From: Pseudomonadota bacterium
GTDB lineage: Bacteria; Pseudomonadota; Alphaproteobacteria; UBA8366
Reading direction: 5' to 3'
Length of the DNA stretch: 64,000 nt
Assembly: GCA_036339585.1 (NCBI GenBank)
Contig: JAYZAS010000001.1
Span: 62,001 to 126,000, forward strand
The position numbers and the translations under genes were made by a program. Within the stretch, counting starts at the first letter, position 1. Every line of letters starts with the position of its first letter. Under the pieces are notes generated by a model, which was given only the letters and a program-made list of their open reading frames with translations, was not told where the DNA came from and did no database searches. Below are positions 8,735 to 18,571 of the stretch, in pieces.

Positions 8735-9731
8735 CAAAGCGCCCCGTTGGCGGATATCTTGGGTCAAGGAAATTGAAGGAAGTTGCATACCCACTTGCGC
8801 ACAATGAATTCACAAGAGCTTCATCTTCTGCTGTAAATTCTTTCCCCAAAAAACCGCAGTAGCTTTCCAAATGCACCGAAGTGCGTGGGCCCACAACAAC
8901 ACTCGTCACTAGTTTATTGTTAAACAACCACAGCATAGCAAAGTCGATTAATGTCATATCTCGATTCTTTATGTGAGCATTTACAGCATCAACAAATTGA
9001 AAATTTGTTTTTCTAAAATCACGCTCAAGAATGCTTTTATCGCCGCGAGCAGCTCGTGAGTCCGGGATTGGTCTTTTCCCGTACTGATACTTTCCTGTAA
9101 GCACGCCGCGCGCGAGTGGCGAGAAAGGCGCCACAGCGATATTGTAATACTCGCAGGCTGGAAGCACGTCATGCTCAGGAATTCGCATCATCGCATTGTA
9201 ATGCGGTTGACACACGATTGGATAAGGTACGCCTATTGTGTCACAGATTCGCATTAACTCTCCAACCTGCCATCCTCGATGATTTGAAAAACCCCAGTGA
9301 AGTGCTTTGCCTGCAGCTATGATATCGCCCATCGCATGGACACTTTCCTTGAGGGGCGTTTCCCAATCGATATGATGCATGTAAAAAATATCGACATAGT
9401 CAGTTTGAAGCCGCCGCAAGCTGTGATCAATTGCTTCAAACATCCATTTCCGGGACAAACCTTTTTTGCGTTTATCGGTGCCGGCCGCCTGTCCAACTTT
9501 TGTAGCCAAGATCCATTCGTCTCGTTCAGAATTAATCAGTTTGCCGATAATTTTTTCAGACGCACCATTAGAATAACCATCAGCTGTGTCAATAAAATTG
9601 ACCCCTAACTGCTTTGCTTTTTCAAGAATGGCCGTTGCCTGACTAAAATCGGTGGTATCCCCAAAATTCATGGTTCCGAGGCAAATCTGGCTAATTTTAA
9701 TTCCACTATTTCCTAACAACTGATATTCCAT
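8721..9731 (-). CDS. Aldo/keto reductase
   Basis: 336 aa TIM-barrel NAD(P)H-dependent oxidoreductase. The catalytic tetrad is visible: Asp48 (FIDTAD), Tyr53 (GYSNG), Lys78 (ATKVG) and His119 or His120 (YMHHID). The ATG at 9731 is preferred to an upstream TTG (9749) because GGAGG lies 7 nt before it. It is convergent with, and overlaps, the third MmgE/PrpD gene, so it is not in that transcript, though it may serve the same pathway by reducing a carbonyl intermediate. Sub-family members range from general detoxification to ketoacid reduction; the substrate is not assignable. Confidence 0.9.
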   Translation of the reverse strand: MEYQLLGNSGIKISQICLGTMNFGDTTDFSQATAILEKAKQLGVNFIDTADGYSNGASEKIIGKLINSERDEWILATKVGQAAGTDKRKKGLSRKWMFEAIDHSLRRLQTDYVDIFYMHHIDWETPLKESVHAMGDIIAAGKALHWGFSNHRGWQVGELMRICDTIGVPYPIVCQPHYNAMMRIPEHDVLPACEYYNIAVAPFSPLARGVLTGKYQYGKRPIPDSRAARGDKSILERDFRKTNFQFVDAVNAHIKNRDMTLIDFAMLWLFNNKLVTSVVVGPRTSVHLESYCGFLGKEFTAEDEALVNSLCASGYATSFNFLDPRYPPTGRFAKTS

Positions 9732-9797
9732 GTTTTTACCTCCCGGCAATATGACACCTCATTAATGGATATGATCAGTACCATCCAAAAACGACAA

Positions 9798-11297
9798 TTA
9801 GAAGATGCCCGATCCCCCACGTTTTAGGACACCGATATCAGCAATGGGATTAATTCCAAACACCTGGTCTGATTTTATATTCGCGAGCTGCTCCATACAA
9901 TCGATGAAGCGGTGTTGTTCATGATCACTTACAACACCAGCTGAAAGCGTCAAAAACTTGGCAATATAATCCTCACGTTTGAATGGCTTTGCACCTTGAG
10001 GGTGCGCGTCGGCAAAAAGAATTTCATCTTCAATAACCCTACCATCTTTGAGTGAAATTCGAACGGCACCGCCAAATGCCTTTTCCTTAGGATCAAGTGA
10101 TAAATAACGTCGCTCCCAAAGATCGTCTTCTTCTGTTTTAATTTTTTTCCAAAGTATTTGTGTCTCGGGGCGATGCGCTCGCTCTTCAGAATATGAGGCT
10201 TCATGATGCCACGCTCCATCTTCAAGTGCTACCGCGAAAATATATGGTAGTGAATGGTCAAGAGTTTCTCGCGAAGCATCCGGCGAATATTTCTGAGGAT
10301 CAGCGGATCCTGATCCAATAACATTGTGGCTATGCTTATTTGTCGTTATCGTGATTTCGGATATGAGCGCTAGGTTTTCGATGCGGCCACGCATTTTGAA
10401 AGCGAGATCAATAAATGCCTGCCCTTGATATTCAGCTGAATGCGCTTTTGTCCATGTTTGAAGTATTGAGTTCCTTGACTCTCCGATATCTGGCAAGTCT
10501 ATTTGATATTCTGTCTTAGCTCCATCAAGAAGCCATGCAATAACACTATCCTCACCCTCATAGATCGGAGAAGGAGCACTCTCGCCACGCATCGCACGGT
10601 CAACAGCCTCAATAGCGAGCTTGGAGGAATGTGCCGGCGCAGCTGATTTCCATGTCGAGATTAATCCTTTTCTTGACTGACGCGTCGAACAACACACATG
10701 CAAGGTCTGATTAATAGCTTGATAAATAACCTCTGGTTCTAATCTTAATAATGCTCCAATGCCTGCGGCCGCAGCCACTCCAGTATGTGCTACATGGTCT
10801 ATTCTATGACTATGCAATTGAATTGATCGCATGAGACATACATGCACTTCGTATGCTGTAACTACTCCTCTAATTATATCGGCCCCAGTTCTGTGCATCT
10901 GTTGGGCGACTGCTAATAGTGGACAGATATTGTCACCTGGGTGACCAAACTCCAAATGCAAGAAGGTATCATGAAAATCAAGCTCACGCACGGCTGTACC
11001 ATTTGCCCATGCTGCCCACTCAGCATGCACCCGGAAATCACTTGATGTCCCGAAAAGCGTTGCCCCATTTGAACGGCGGTGGGATAAAGCCTGGTCACGA
11101 GCTGTTATGACTGGGGAACGATTCAGCGAAGCCATAGCGACTGCCGCATTATCGATGATACGATTGATTACCATCGATTCCACATTTTTTTCGACCGGCA
11201 CCTCATCAGAAGCAAGCAAAGCAAGCTTCCATGCTAGCTCCTCCTCCCGTTTGTGCTTATCCGCTGATGCCCAAACACGAATAATATGATTTTGCAT
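9798..11297 (-). CDS. MmgE/PrpD family protein, 2-methylcitrate dehydratase-like (paralogue 4)
   Basis: 499 aa, longer than the three plus-strand paralogues and of classical PrpD length. It keeps the PrpD-type motifs: an Asp-rich stretch then EFGHPGDN (116-123), Asp167-His168 (RIDHV), Lys217 (STWKSAA) and LDHSLPY (His348). The ATG at 11297 has GGAG 7 nt upstream; a longer reading frame starting at 11336 has no such site and would overlap the divergent SRAP gene. With the Cys-bearing lyase at 922-1836 it could make a methylcitrate-cycle-like dehydratase/lyase pair, but no methylcitrate synthase is in the window. Confidence 0.88.
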   Translation of the reverse strand: MQNHIIRVWASADKHKREEELAWKLALLASDEVPVEKNVESMVINRIIDNAAVAMASLNRSPVITARDQALSHRRSNGATLFGTSSDFRVHAEWAAWANGTAVRELDFHDTFLHLEFGHPGDNICPLLAVAQQMHRTGADIIRGVVTAYEVHVCLMRSIQLHSHRIDHVAHTGVAAAAGIGALLRLEPEVIYQAINQTLHVCCSTRQSRKGLISTWKSAAPAHSSKLAIEAVDRAMRGESAPSPIYEGEDSVIAWLLDGAKTEYQIDLPDIGESRNSILQTWTKAHSAEYQGQAFIDLAFKMRGRIENLALISEITITTNKHSHNVIGSGSADPQKYSPDASRETLDHSLPYIFAVALEDGAWHHEASYSEERAHRPETQILWKKIKTEEDDLWERRYLSLDPKEKAFGGAVRISLKDGRVIEDEILFADAHPQGAKPFKREDYIAKFLTLSAGVVSDHEQHRFIDCMEQLANIKSDQVFGINPIADIGVLKRGGSGIF

Positions 11298-11334
11298 GGT
11301 GAATCTCCGTGATTTTTTTGTCATTATGCATGGC

Positions 11335-12033
11335 ATGTGCGGACGTTATACTATCTCATCCTCTTTGGTGGAAATCAGAGACCTATTCCATATTGATAGC
11401 GGTATATCGAACATTATCAATATTGAACCACGATACAACGTTGCACCAACACAACTTGTGCCAGTTGTTCATGTGTCCAACAAACGTAATGAACTGATGT
11501 CTTCGTGTTGGGGACTAAATACGCCTTGGTCTCATTCTAACAAAAAGACTGGCAAACTAATTAACGCAAGGTCAGAAACTTTACACCGCAAAACAGCATT
11601 TCGAGAAGCCGTCAAGTACCGGCGCTGCCTAATTCCAGCAGACGGATACTACGAATGGACAGCAGAAGACGGCAGAAAGAAACAGCCTTGGCTTATACAT
11701 CCCCAGCACGAAAAACTCTTCGCCTTCGCAGGAATTTGGGAACCTTATACTAACATGGATGGTAAAATTTCTACTGCTTTCGCTATCGTAACAACCAAGG
11801 CATCACCATTAATTGCGCATATTCATCACCGAATGCCTGTGATTGTAAACATCAAAGATTACGCCACTTGGCTTTCTGCTCCAGCCACGGAACTCTTCTC
11901 AATTTTAAAACCCTACTCCAAACCTATTTGTCTACACAGAGTCTCCAACAGGGTTAATAACGTAAGAAATGATGACAAAAATCTGCTAGCACCGATTTCT
12001 CAAAAAATACCCGAACAGTTGAGCCTCCTCTAG
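11335..12033 (+). CDS. SOS response-associated peptidase (SRAP/HMCES/YedK family)
   Basis: 232 aa. SRAP proteins bind abasic sites in single-stranded DNA and form a covalent thiazolidine bond through Cys2, which becomes N-terminal after Met removal. The start was set at MCGRYTI (11335) for that reason, not at the upstream frame-open GTG/ATG codons. Conserved NARSET, GYYEW (catalytic Glu) and HHRMPVI (His) are all present, so the protein should be active. Only 37 bp separate it from the divergent PrpD-like gene. It converges with the TrmJ-like gene by a 4-nt overlap. Confidence 0.93.
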   Translation: MCGRYTISSSLVEIRDLFHIDSGISNIINIEPRYNVAPTQLVPVVHVSNKRNELMSSCWGLNTPWSHSNKKTGKLINARSETLHRKTAFREAVKYRRCLIPADGYYEWTAEDGRKKQPWLIHPQHEKLFAFAGIWEPYTNMDGKISTAFAIVTTKASPLIAHIHHRMPVIVNIKDYATWLSAPATELFSILKPYSKPICLHRVSNRVNNVRNDDKNLLAPISQKIPEQLSLL

Positions 12034-12746
12034 CTATCACGCCTAGATAAACTTGTAATTATACCCTGCAATGTGTTTACTTCTTGCTCAGTCAAGCTAC
12101 TCCTCTGAAAGATATTACGAATGTTGCGAACCATAGAGGGTCGTTTTTCATTAACGTGGAAAAAGCCGCTGTCATCCAAGGCTGTCTCAAGTCGGTTGAA
12201 AAAATATAATAATTTTTCCTTGGATGCTAAGTTACTAAAACTTCTAATCTCCGAGCCGGCTTCCCCATCCGCCATTTGCCATTCGTAAGCGATCAATAAA
12301 ACCGCTTGTGGTAAGCTAAATGAATTAAATTCGGAATTAATTGGAATCTCAATAACAGCATCGGCCAATGCCACTGCATCGTTATCTAAGCCTGATCGTT
12401 CCGGGCCGAATAGTATCCCAGTTTGGACATCACCTCGAATAGTCTTAACCTCTGCTGCCGCGACTCGTGGCGAGAGAATACGCTTGATTTGCTCTCGCCG
12501 GCGTGCTGTAGCCGCGAAAAGCTTATGACAATCACTGATAGCATCGTAACGACAGTCAAAAACTTTGGCACACTCGATGACGCTACCGGCTCCGGCAGCA
12601 GCAGCTAGCGCCGCTGGATTTGGCCAACCGTCCCGTGGCGAAATTAGACGCAGTTCCTTCAACCCACAATTGAGCATTGCACGAGCGGCAAATCCTATAT
12701 TTTCACCAAGTTGGGGGCTATCAAGTATTACGATAGGCGGGGTCAT
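12030..12746 (-). CDS. SpoU-family RNA methyltransferase, TrmJ-like
   Basis: 238 aa SPOUT-fold 2'-O-methyltransferase. The three knot motifs are seen: NIGFAARAM near the N-terminus, ILFGPERSGLDND in the middle and IPINSEFNSFSLPQA towards the end. TrmJ methylates the ribose at position 32 of certain tRNAs; the length and the C-terminal extension fit that group better than TrmL or RlmB. Its ATG overlaps the stop of the upstream TPR-sulfotransferase gene by 4 nt, so the two are translated together. Confidence 0.9.
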   Translation of the reverse strand: MTPPIVILDSPQLGENIGFAARAMLNCGLKELRLISPRDGWPNPAALAAAAGAGSVIECAKVFDCRYDAISDCHKLFAATARRREQIKRILSPRVAAAEVKTIRGDVQTGILFGPERSGLDNDAVALADAVIEIPINSEFNSFSLPQAVLLIAYEWQMADGEAGSEIRSFSNLASKEKLLYFFNRLETALDDSGFFHVNEKRPSMVRNIRNIFQRSSLTEQEVNTLQGIITSLSRRDS

Positions 12747-14659
12747 TCTATTATTTTTTCAGGCGAACACGTGGCGCTATACCCATAGTATTCCATGAAC
12801 GGCTCTAATATTGGCAAAACCATTTCCATTTCCCTCGAGTACCGCCGCCAGCGTTCTTTCGAACTATCGTAAATGGGCTGGGTCACCTGCGAGTATGATG
12901 GTGTCATAACAGTCCGCCCTCCGGCATGCTTATCATAAGCTAGCACTGCCTCATCCCAATCCACGCCAACAAATTTTAGCACCTCCAATACAGTTTCCTC
13001 AAAACTCTCCACCAAGCTTTCATATTTGAAAGTATGCAATCGCAGGGGAAGGAGCTCCGAATAGTGCTGCCATAAACCGACTACCAAAGCATAGAATTCT
13101 GCTGTTGATTGCAACGAAGTGAAGTGCGTCATTGCTCTATTCAACGTGAAATGCTGCATAAAACAGCTTAGACAAGCGTCACATGGATGCCGTGCAGTAA
13201 AAATAAACTTAGCATCAGGAAAAATTTTATAAATAAAGCCGGCGTGCACCATATTTAATGGCATCTTACAGGCAAGTATTCTTTCTTTTTTTATTTCCAT
13301 GTGTTGGCTAATTGCATTGTAAAAATGCTCTCTTATTTGATTTATGTAAATACCATCAATTTTATTAATACATTGTGGATATTTGCCAATATTATTTTTA
13401 AAGTAATTAATTGTTTCTTCAACGACAGGTTTTTCATCTAAAACATCTATTTTTGGGTGAGAGTCTAGTATTTGCTCTAACAATGTTGTTCCTGACCTTG
13501 GAAAACCAACTATAAATACCGGATTATTTTTTTCCTCGAATTTATTATTTATCAAATAGTCTTTTTTATGATTCTTTATATGCTCAATATTTGTCTTTAT
13601 TTCATCTAGATAATCAATTCTGTCAACCCCTACACACACAGCTTTCTCTTCAATTAGACTATTCCCAAGCATGTAATGCTTAAAAGCACTTGCAGTATCG
13701 TTCAAACGGTCATGTAAGTGGCCAGCCTCAAAATGGGCACGACAAAGAATGTTAGGTGAGTAAAGTGAGGGAATGCCGGCCTCTATCTCACGGATACCCA
13801 ATTCATAGTTTTTGTCTCTTCCGGCAATTATTCCATTCATAACCTGAATTTCTGGATTTTTTGGCGCCAGAACTTTCGCTTTCGCTATTTGCTCTCGAGC
13901 TTTATCAAGATGGTTAAGCCGCTCATTGAGAGTTGCGAGTTTTGCATAAGCAAAAGCATTAGAAGGATCTGATTCTATAGCACGCTCGAGCGTCGATATG
14001 GCCTCTTCAATTCGATTAACGCCATTTAATGCATTCCCAAGATTTGCCAGCACCGCACTGTTATCGGGTGAGTGCTCCAACGCTCGCTCAAAACATTCAA
14101 TAGCCTCTTCAAAGCGATCTAAATCGGCAAAAACTGCACCCAAATTGCAACTTGCTTCTACAAACCGCGGATCAAGTTCAAGTGCTTTTTGAAAAACTGA
14201 AATTGCATCCTCGGTGCGCCCACTATGGTGTAATGCAATCCCAAAATTATTATGAACGAGGGGAACATCTTGCGCCTCCTTCACGGCACGTTCAAATAAT
14301 TCAATTGCTTCCGGATATTTTCGCTCGGATCGGAGTATGTTTCCTAAATTAACGAGTGAAGGCGCGTGGCCTGGCGTAGATTCAATAGCAGCACGATAAT
14401 GCTGTTTGGCCGTAATTAGATCGCCCCCTTGCTCAACCAGCACACCCAGTCCAAATAGAGCTTCTGCGTGTGTAGGGTTCATTGCTATTACACGTTCAAA
14501 AGATGACTGCGCTCCCCTTACATCTCCTGCTTCATACAACCTAGCTGCCTCAGCCATTAAACCGTCAATATCACTCGCCGGTACATCTGTTAGTGCCGAT
14601 GCTCCCTGCCTTCTCTGGCTGTTGTTCCTTTTTGCTCTCCGCCTCTCGCGTCGATTCAC
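12743..14659 (-). CDS. TPR-repeat protein fused to a sulfotransferase domain
   Basis: 638 aa. After a very basic N-terminus (NRRERRRAKR) come roughly eight tetratricopeptide repeats covering the first half. The second half has the PAPS-binding loop FIVGFPRSGTTLLEQILDSH of the sulfotransferase family. The start was set at GTG 14659 because GGGGG lies 8 nt upstream; the frame also opens at a TTG (14683). TPR-sulfotransferases are common in alphaproteobacteria and are thought to sulfate proteins or polysaccharides, but few have been tested. Sat (55651-56823) in the same window could supply APS for PAPS synthesis; this link is inference. Confidence 0.9.
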   Translation of the reverse strand: MNRRERRRAKRNNSQRRQGASALTDVPASDIDGLMAEAARLYEAGDVRGAQSSFERVIAMNPTHAEALFGLGVLVEQGGDLITAKQHYRAAIESTPGHAPSLVNLGNILRSERKYPEAIELFERAVKEAQDVPLVHNNFGIALHHSGRTEDAISVFQKALELDPRFVEASCNLGAVFADLDRFEEAIECFERALEHSPDNSAVLANLGNALNGVNRIEEAISTLERAIESDPSNAFAYAKLATLNERLNHLDKAREQIAKAKVLAPKNPEIQVMNGIIAGRDKNYELGIREIEAGIPSLYSPNILCRAHFEAGHLHDRLNDTASAFKHYMLGNSLIEEKAVCVGVDRIDYLDEIKTNIEHIKNHKKDYLINNKFEEKNNPVFIVGFPRSGTTLLEQILDSHPKIDVLDEKPVVEETINYFKNNIGKYPQCINKIDGIYINQIREHFYNAISQHMEIKKERILACKMPLNMVHAGFIYKIFPDAKFIFTARHPCDACLSCFMQHFTLNRAMTHFTSLQSTAEFYALVVGLWQHYSELLPLRLHTFKYESLVESFEETVLEVLKFVGVDWDEAVLAYDKHAGGRTVMTPSYSQVTQPIYDSSKERWRRYSREMEMVLPILEPFMEYYGYSATCSPEKIIE

Positions 14660-14689
14660 AATTCCGACCCCCTGCTTTTGCAATAATAC

Positions 14690-16345
14690 CTAAAGAATAT
14701 TACGGAAAGAATTAGTAATAGGATAACGTCGATCACGACCAAACGCACGGCTGGTTATTTTGACACCTGGCGGCGCCTGTCGACGCTTGTACTCTGCTCC
14801 GTCAAGCATCCGCCACACCCGCTGAACTGTTTCCGGCTCATGCCCGCGCGAAACAATCTCGTCTATTCCCATCTCACCTTCAATAAGGCAGCCCAAGATG
14901 TCATCCAGATCGTCGTAAGGTGGCAGCGTGTCCTGATCGGTCTGATCTGGCTTCAATTCTGCTGACGGCGGCTTGGTTATTATCCGTTCCGGAATAACAC
15001 GCCCATTCGGTCCCAAAAACTCGTCACGACAATTATCATTTCGCCAATGGCAAGCCCTAAAAACATCTGTTTTGTAAACATCTTTCAGCACCGAATAACC
15101 GCCACTCATATCGCCGTAAAGGGTTGAGTAACCAACTGCCATTTCAGATTTATTTCCAGTTGTAAGTAACATGTCACCAAATTTATTTGAAATGCTCATC
15201 AGCAACAGTCCTCGACTACGCGATTGAATATTCTCCTCGGTCACGTCCGCTTTACGATTTGCAAATATTGGCGAAAGCATGTGATCAAAGGCTGCCATCG
15301 CGGGCTCGATCGATACTGTATCATAGCGAATACCCAGTAGTGACGCAGCTTCGGATGCATCTTCCAGACTTTCCTTGCTGGTAAAGGGTGACGGCATCAT
15401 TACGCAGCGAACTCTATCAGGGCCTAGCGCGTCTACCGCAACGGCCGCACTTAACGCCGAATCAACACCTCCTGAAAGACCTAATAATACACCAGGGAAA
15501 CCCGCCTTATTAACATAATCCCGCAAGCCGAGCACCATCGCCTGATATATTGCTGCGACACCACCATCTGGTGGCATACACGTACCGGGGATACAATGCC
15601 ACGCATCTCCCTTACGGATCCATTCTGTCAAGACCACGGCCTCTTGCCAGGAAGGAAGTTGCAACGCCATCTCGGTGTTATGATTGAGTACGAAACTTGC
15701 CCCATCAAATACGAGCTCATCCTGACCACCAACCTGGTTCACATAAATCAGCGGAAGACCACTTTCGTTCACTCTAGCAACAGTATGGTTAAGGCGACGG
15801 TCTACTTTGTCACCCTCAAAGGGCGAGCCATTTGGAACTAGTAATATTTCAGCACCAGATTCCTCAAGGCATTCCACAACATCTGGCGTCCAGATATCCT
15901 CGCAAATGGGAACCCCTAAGCGCACGCCACGAAAGTTTATGGGGCCTGGCATAGGGCCTGGAGTAAAAACACGCTTTTCATCAAATACACCATAATTTGG
16001 AAGCTCGTGCTTGGAGCGAACCGCTTTAACCTCTCCTTCATCCACCAATAAAACAGAATTGTGAAGGACGCCATCTACACGCCATGGCACTGGAAGGAGT
16101 ATTGCTGGGCCACCGCCCACTGTTTCCGCAGCAAGGCTAAATACTGCCTCCTGCACCTTGTCTTGAAAAAAAGGCTTTAAAACCAAATCCTCTGGCGAGT
16201 AACCAGATACCACCAATTCAGAAAACAATACCAAGTCGGCGCCATTTGAGCTCTTAAGCGCATCCTGAATAAGCTCCAGATTGCCTTTAACATCGCCTAC
16301 CGTTGGATTGAGTTGCGCCAATGCGATGGTGAGTTGATCGGTCAT
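14690..16345 (-). CDS. nadE: Glutamine-dependent NAD+ synthetase
   Basis: 551 aa in two domains. The N-terminal nitrilase-type glutaminase has Glu43 (SELVVSGY), a Lys in the segment after HELPNYGVFDEKR and the nucleophile Cys in PICEDIW. The C-terminal synthetase has the ATP-pyrophosphatase loop LSGGVDSA. It makes NAD+ from deamido-NAD+, ATP and glutamine in the cytoplasm. MTDQL at 16345 was chosen over the longer frame from 16390 because the extra residues (rich in Lys and Asn) match nothing in the family. It lies 30 nt upstream of the TPR-sulfotransferase gene, on the same strand. Confidence 0.95.
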   Translation of the reverse strand: MTDQLTIALAQLNPTVGDVKGNLELIQDALKSSNGADLVLFSELVVSGYSPEDLVLKPFFQDKVQEAVFSLAAETVGGGPAILLPVPWRVDGVLHNSVLLVDEGEVKAVRSKHELPNYGVFDEKRVFTPGPMPGPINFRGVRLGVPICEDIWTPDVVECLEESGAEILLVPNGSPFEGDKVDRRLNHTVARVNESGLPLIYVNQVGGQDELVFDGASFVLNHNTEMALQLPSWQEAVVLTEWIRKGDAWHCIPGTCMPPDGGVAAIYQAMVLGLRDYVNKAGFPGVLLGLSGGVDSALSAAVAVDALGPDRVRCVMMPSPFTSKESLEDASEAASLLGIRYDTVSIEPAMAAFDHMLSPIFANRKADVTEENIQSRSRGLLLMSISNKFGDMLLTTGNKSEMAVGYSTLYGDMSGGYSVLKDVYKTDVFRACHWRNDNCRDEFLGPNGRVIPERIITKPPSAELKPDQTDQDTLPPYDDLDDILGCLIEGEMGIDEIVSRGHEPETVQRVWRMLDGAEYKRRQAPPGVKITSRAFGRDRRYPITNSFRNIL

Positions 16346-16768
16346 TATATTATTTTCATTCCTTTTTTTTCCGCTGTATGTGCGAAGCACAGTTATCGTA
16401 AGTCCGAATAAAAAATCAAGTTTTTACACACAGTTAATAACAATGCTTTAATAGCTTGCAAAATTGATAAAAGGACCAGAGAAACTCGCGCAAAAAACAA
16501 ATAAATTTGAGCACTTATTTTAGCTAAGATATTTTACAAAAGTATCAAGGATGTATAGTAAAGATAATGATTATGAGAAAAACAGAAAAATTGATTTGAA
16601 GGGAAATTATTTTTTCAAGCAAGGCATCATTATTTAATTAAATATAAGTAATGGTATTTTTATTATTATCGTTTGTAATGATATATGTGAAGTTTTACTA
16701 ATGGATTATTTACATTGCTGAATTTTATATCGATTAACTTTTGTGATTGATAATTTACTGCTATCAAA
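16346..16768. other. AT-rich intergenic region, no gene seen
   Basis: About 420 bp of strongly AT-rich sequence between the NAD synthetase start and the DAHP synthase stop. No open frame, tRNA or GC-rich hairpin is evident. It should contain the nadE promoter. Confidence 0.6.
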
Positions 16769-18133
16769 TCATTTTTTACACTCGGTTCTTAGCACCTTCA
16801 ACTCTTCAGCCAACAAAAAGGCCATTTCTAATGCCTGTGAAGCATTAAGTCGCGGATCACATTGGGTATGATATCGTTGAGAAAGGCTATCATCATCTAT
16901 CGCCTGCGCCCCGCCCAAGCATTCGGTAACGTTTTGGCCGGTCATTTCAACGTGTATACCGCCTGCATACGAGCCTTCACCCTGATGTATAGCAAATACC
17001 TGCCGCACTTCGGAGAGTATATGATCGAATGGGCGCGTCTTATATCCGCTGGTAGATTTAATGGTATTACCATGCATCGGATCGGACGACCAAACAACTT
17101 TAGCCCCTTCACGCTGCACTGCACGTATTAATTTAGGCAAATGCTTCTCTACGAGTTCGTGCCCCATACGGGATATTAGGGTAATACGCCCCGCGTCATT
17201 GGTAGGATTGAGAACATCTAAAAGTGATAAGAGGGTGTCAGGATCACTGGTGGGACCACACTTGATACCAATAGGGTTGTGGATGCCCCTCATGTATTCA
17301 ACATGCGCCTCCTTCGGGTCTCGCGTCCTATCGCCTATCCAAACCATATGTGCGGAAGTATCAAACCAATCACCAGTAAGGCTATCCTGCCGTGTTAGCG
17401 CCTCCTCATAACAAAGAAGTAATGCTTCATGGCTGGTGTAGAAATCAGTCTCGCGCATCTGTTGCACAGCATCACCAGTGATTCCACAGGCCTTTAAGAA
17501 ACCTAAGGCCTCATCAATACGTTGAGCAAGTGCCTCATATTGATCACTAGCTGGGTTATCGGCAACAAAGTCTAGGTTCCACTGATGCACTTGATGAAGG
17601 TCGGCGAAACCACCCTGGGCAAAAGCTCGAATTAGATTTAAGGTCGATGCAGACTGATTATATGCCCTAATCATACGATTTGGGTCAGGATCCCTGTCAG
17701 GCGCTTCAAAATTAATGCCGTTGATAATATCGCCACGGTAACTAGGTAATTCAATATCGCCTTTGACCTCTACCGGTTCTGACCGAGGCTTGGCAAATTG
17801 TCCTGCCATGCGTCCGACCTTAACAACTGGACAGGAAGCTCCAAAAGTAAGTACCACAGCCATTTGAAGCAATACTTTGAAACTGTCACGAATACTATTC
17901 GCACTGAAATCTGAAAAACTTTCCGCACAATCCCCACCTTGTAAAAGGAAAGCTTTTCCATCGGCTACATCTGCTAATTGTTGACGCAAACGCCGAGCTT
18001 CTCCTGCAAACACCAAAGGCGGCAAAGCACACAATTCAGCCTCAACCGACGATAGTTTATCGTGATTCGGATACTCTGGGACCTGCCGAATAGGATAACC
18101 ACGCCAGCTATCGGGCTTCCACAGATTTGCCAT
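16769..18133 (-). CDS. 3-deoxy-7-phosphoheptulonate synthase, class II
   Basis: 454 aa, the usual length for the plant-like class II enzyme. It joins PEP and erythrose 4-phosphate in the first step of the shikimate pathway. QGGDCAESF near residue 70 and FAKPRSEP near 117 are class II signatures; both metal and PEP-binding regions appear intact. The start at 18133 ([10 protein letters not shown]) has GGAGG 5 nt upstream, which rules out the longer frame from 18151. It stands alone as a transcription unit with long spacers on both sides. Confidence 0.95.
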   Translation of the reverse strand: MANLWKPDSWRGYPIRQVPEYPNHDKLSSVEAELCALPPLVFAGEARRLRQQLADVADGKAFLLQGGDCAESFSDFSANSIRDSFKVLLQMAVVLTFGASCPVVKVGRMAGQFAKPRSEPVEVKGDIELPSYRGDIINGINFEAPDRDPDPNRMIRAYNQSASTLNLIRAFAQGGFADLHQVHQWNLDFVADNPASDQYEALAQRIDEALGFLKACGITGDAVQQMRETDFYTSHEALLLCYEEALTRQDSLTGDWFDTSAHMVWIGDRTRDPKEAHVEYMRGIHNPIGIKCGPTSDPDTLLSLLDVLNPTNDAGRITLISRMGHELVEKHLPKLIRAVQREGAKVVWSSDPMHGNTIKSTSGYKTRPFDHILSEVRQVFAIHQGEGSYAGGIHVEMTGQNVTECLGGAQAIDDDSLSQRYHTQCDPRLNASQALEMAFLLAEELKVLRTECKK

Positions 18134-18571
18134 GCTGTCCTCCAATCTCATTAACGGTAGAATAAAATGAGTCTATACGTGGCCACACCATATCGTGATA
18201 TTCAAGGCCGAAAGGTTTACGCTTTTCACGCTAGGATTTCCAGCAAAAATCCCCTAGTTGCTTGATTAATAATCCTGGGCCTTACGGGGTCGTGGTGAAA
18301 TGCGCTATAAATACTCACATATGTAGATGTCTTTGAAAAAGCACCAAACCACCAACGTATGTATACCTGATAGAATTAAAAAAATGCACTTTAGCGCGGT
18401 CGATAAGAAAATAAGGGTTAATAAAAATGCGATTAACTAAACACCTAATCGTCCAATCAACACGCCTTGCTGAGAAGAAATCAGTATCCTTTTTGTTGAG
18501 ACAAGTGCTACTGGGAACACCATAACTCCCCTGAGATTTTGATATTCATAAGTTACAATAACAGAAAACAA
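18134..18571. other. Intergenic region between divergent DAHP synthase and sirtuin genes
   Basis: About 440 bp. Must include both promoters. I see no leader peptide rich in aromatic residues, no attenuator-like hairpin and no other gene. Confidence 0.5.
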
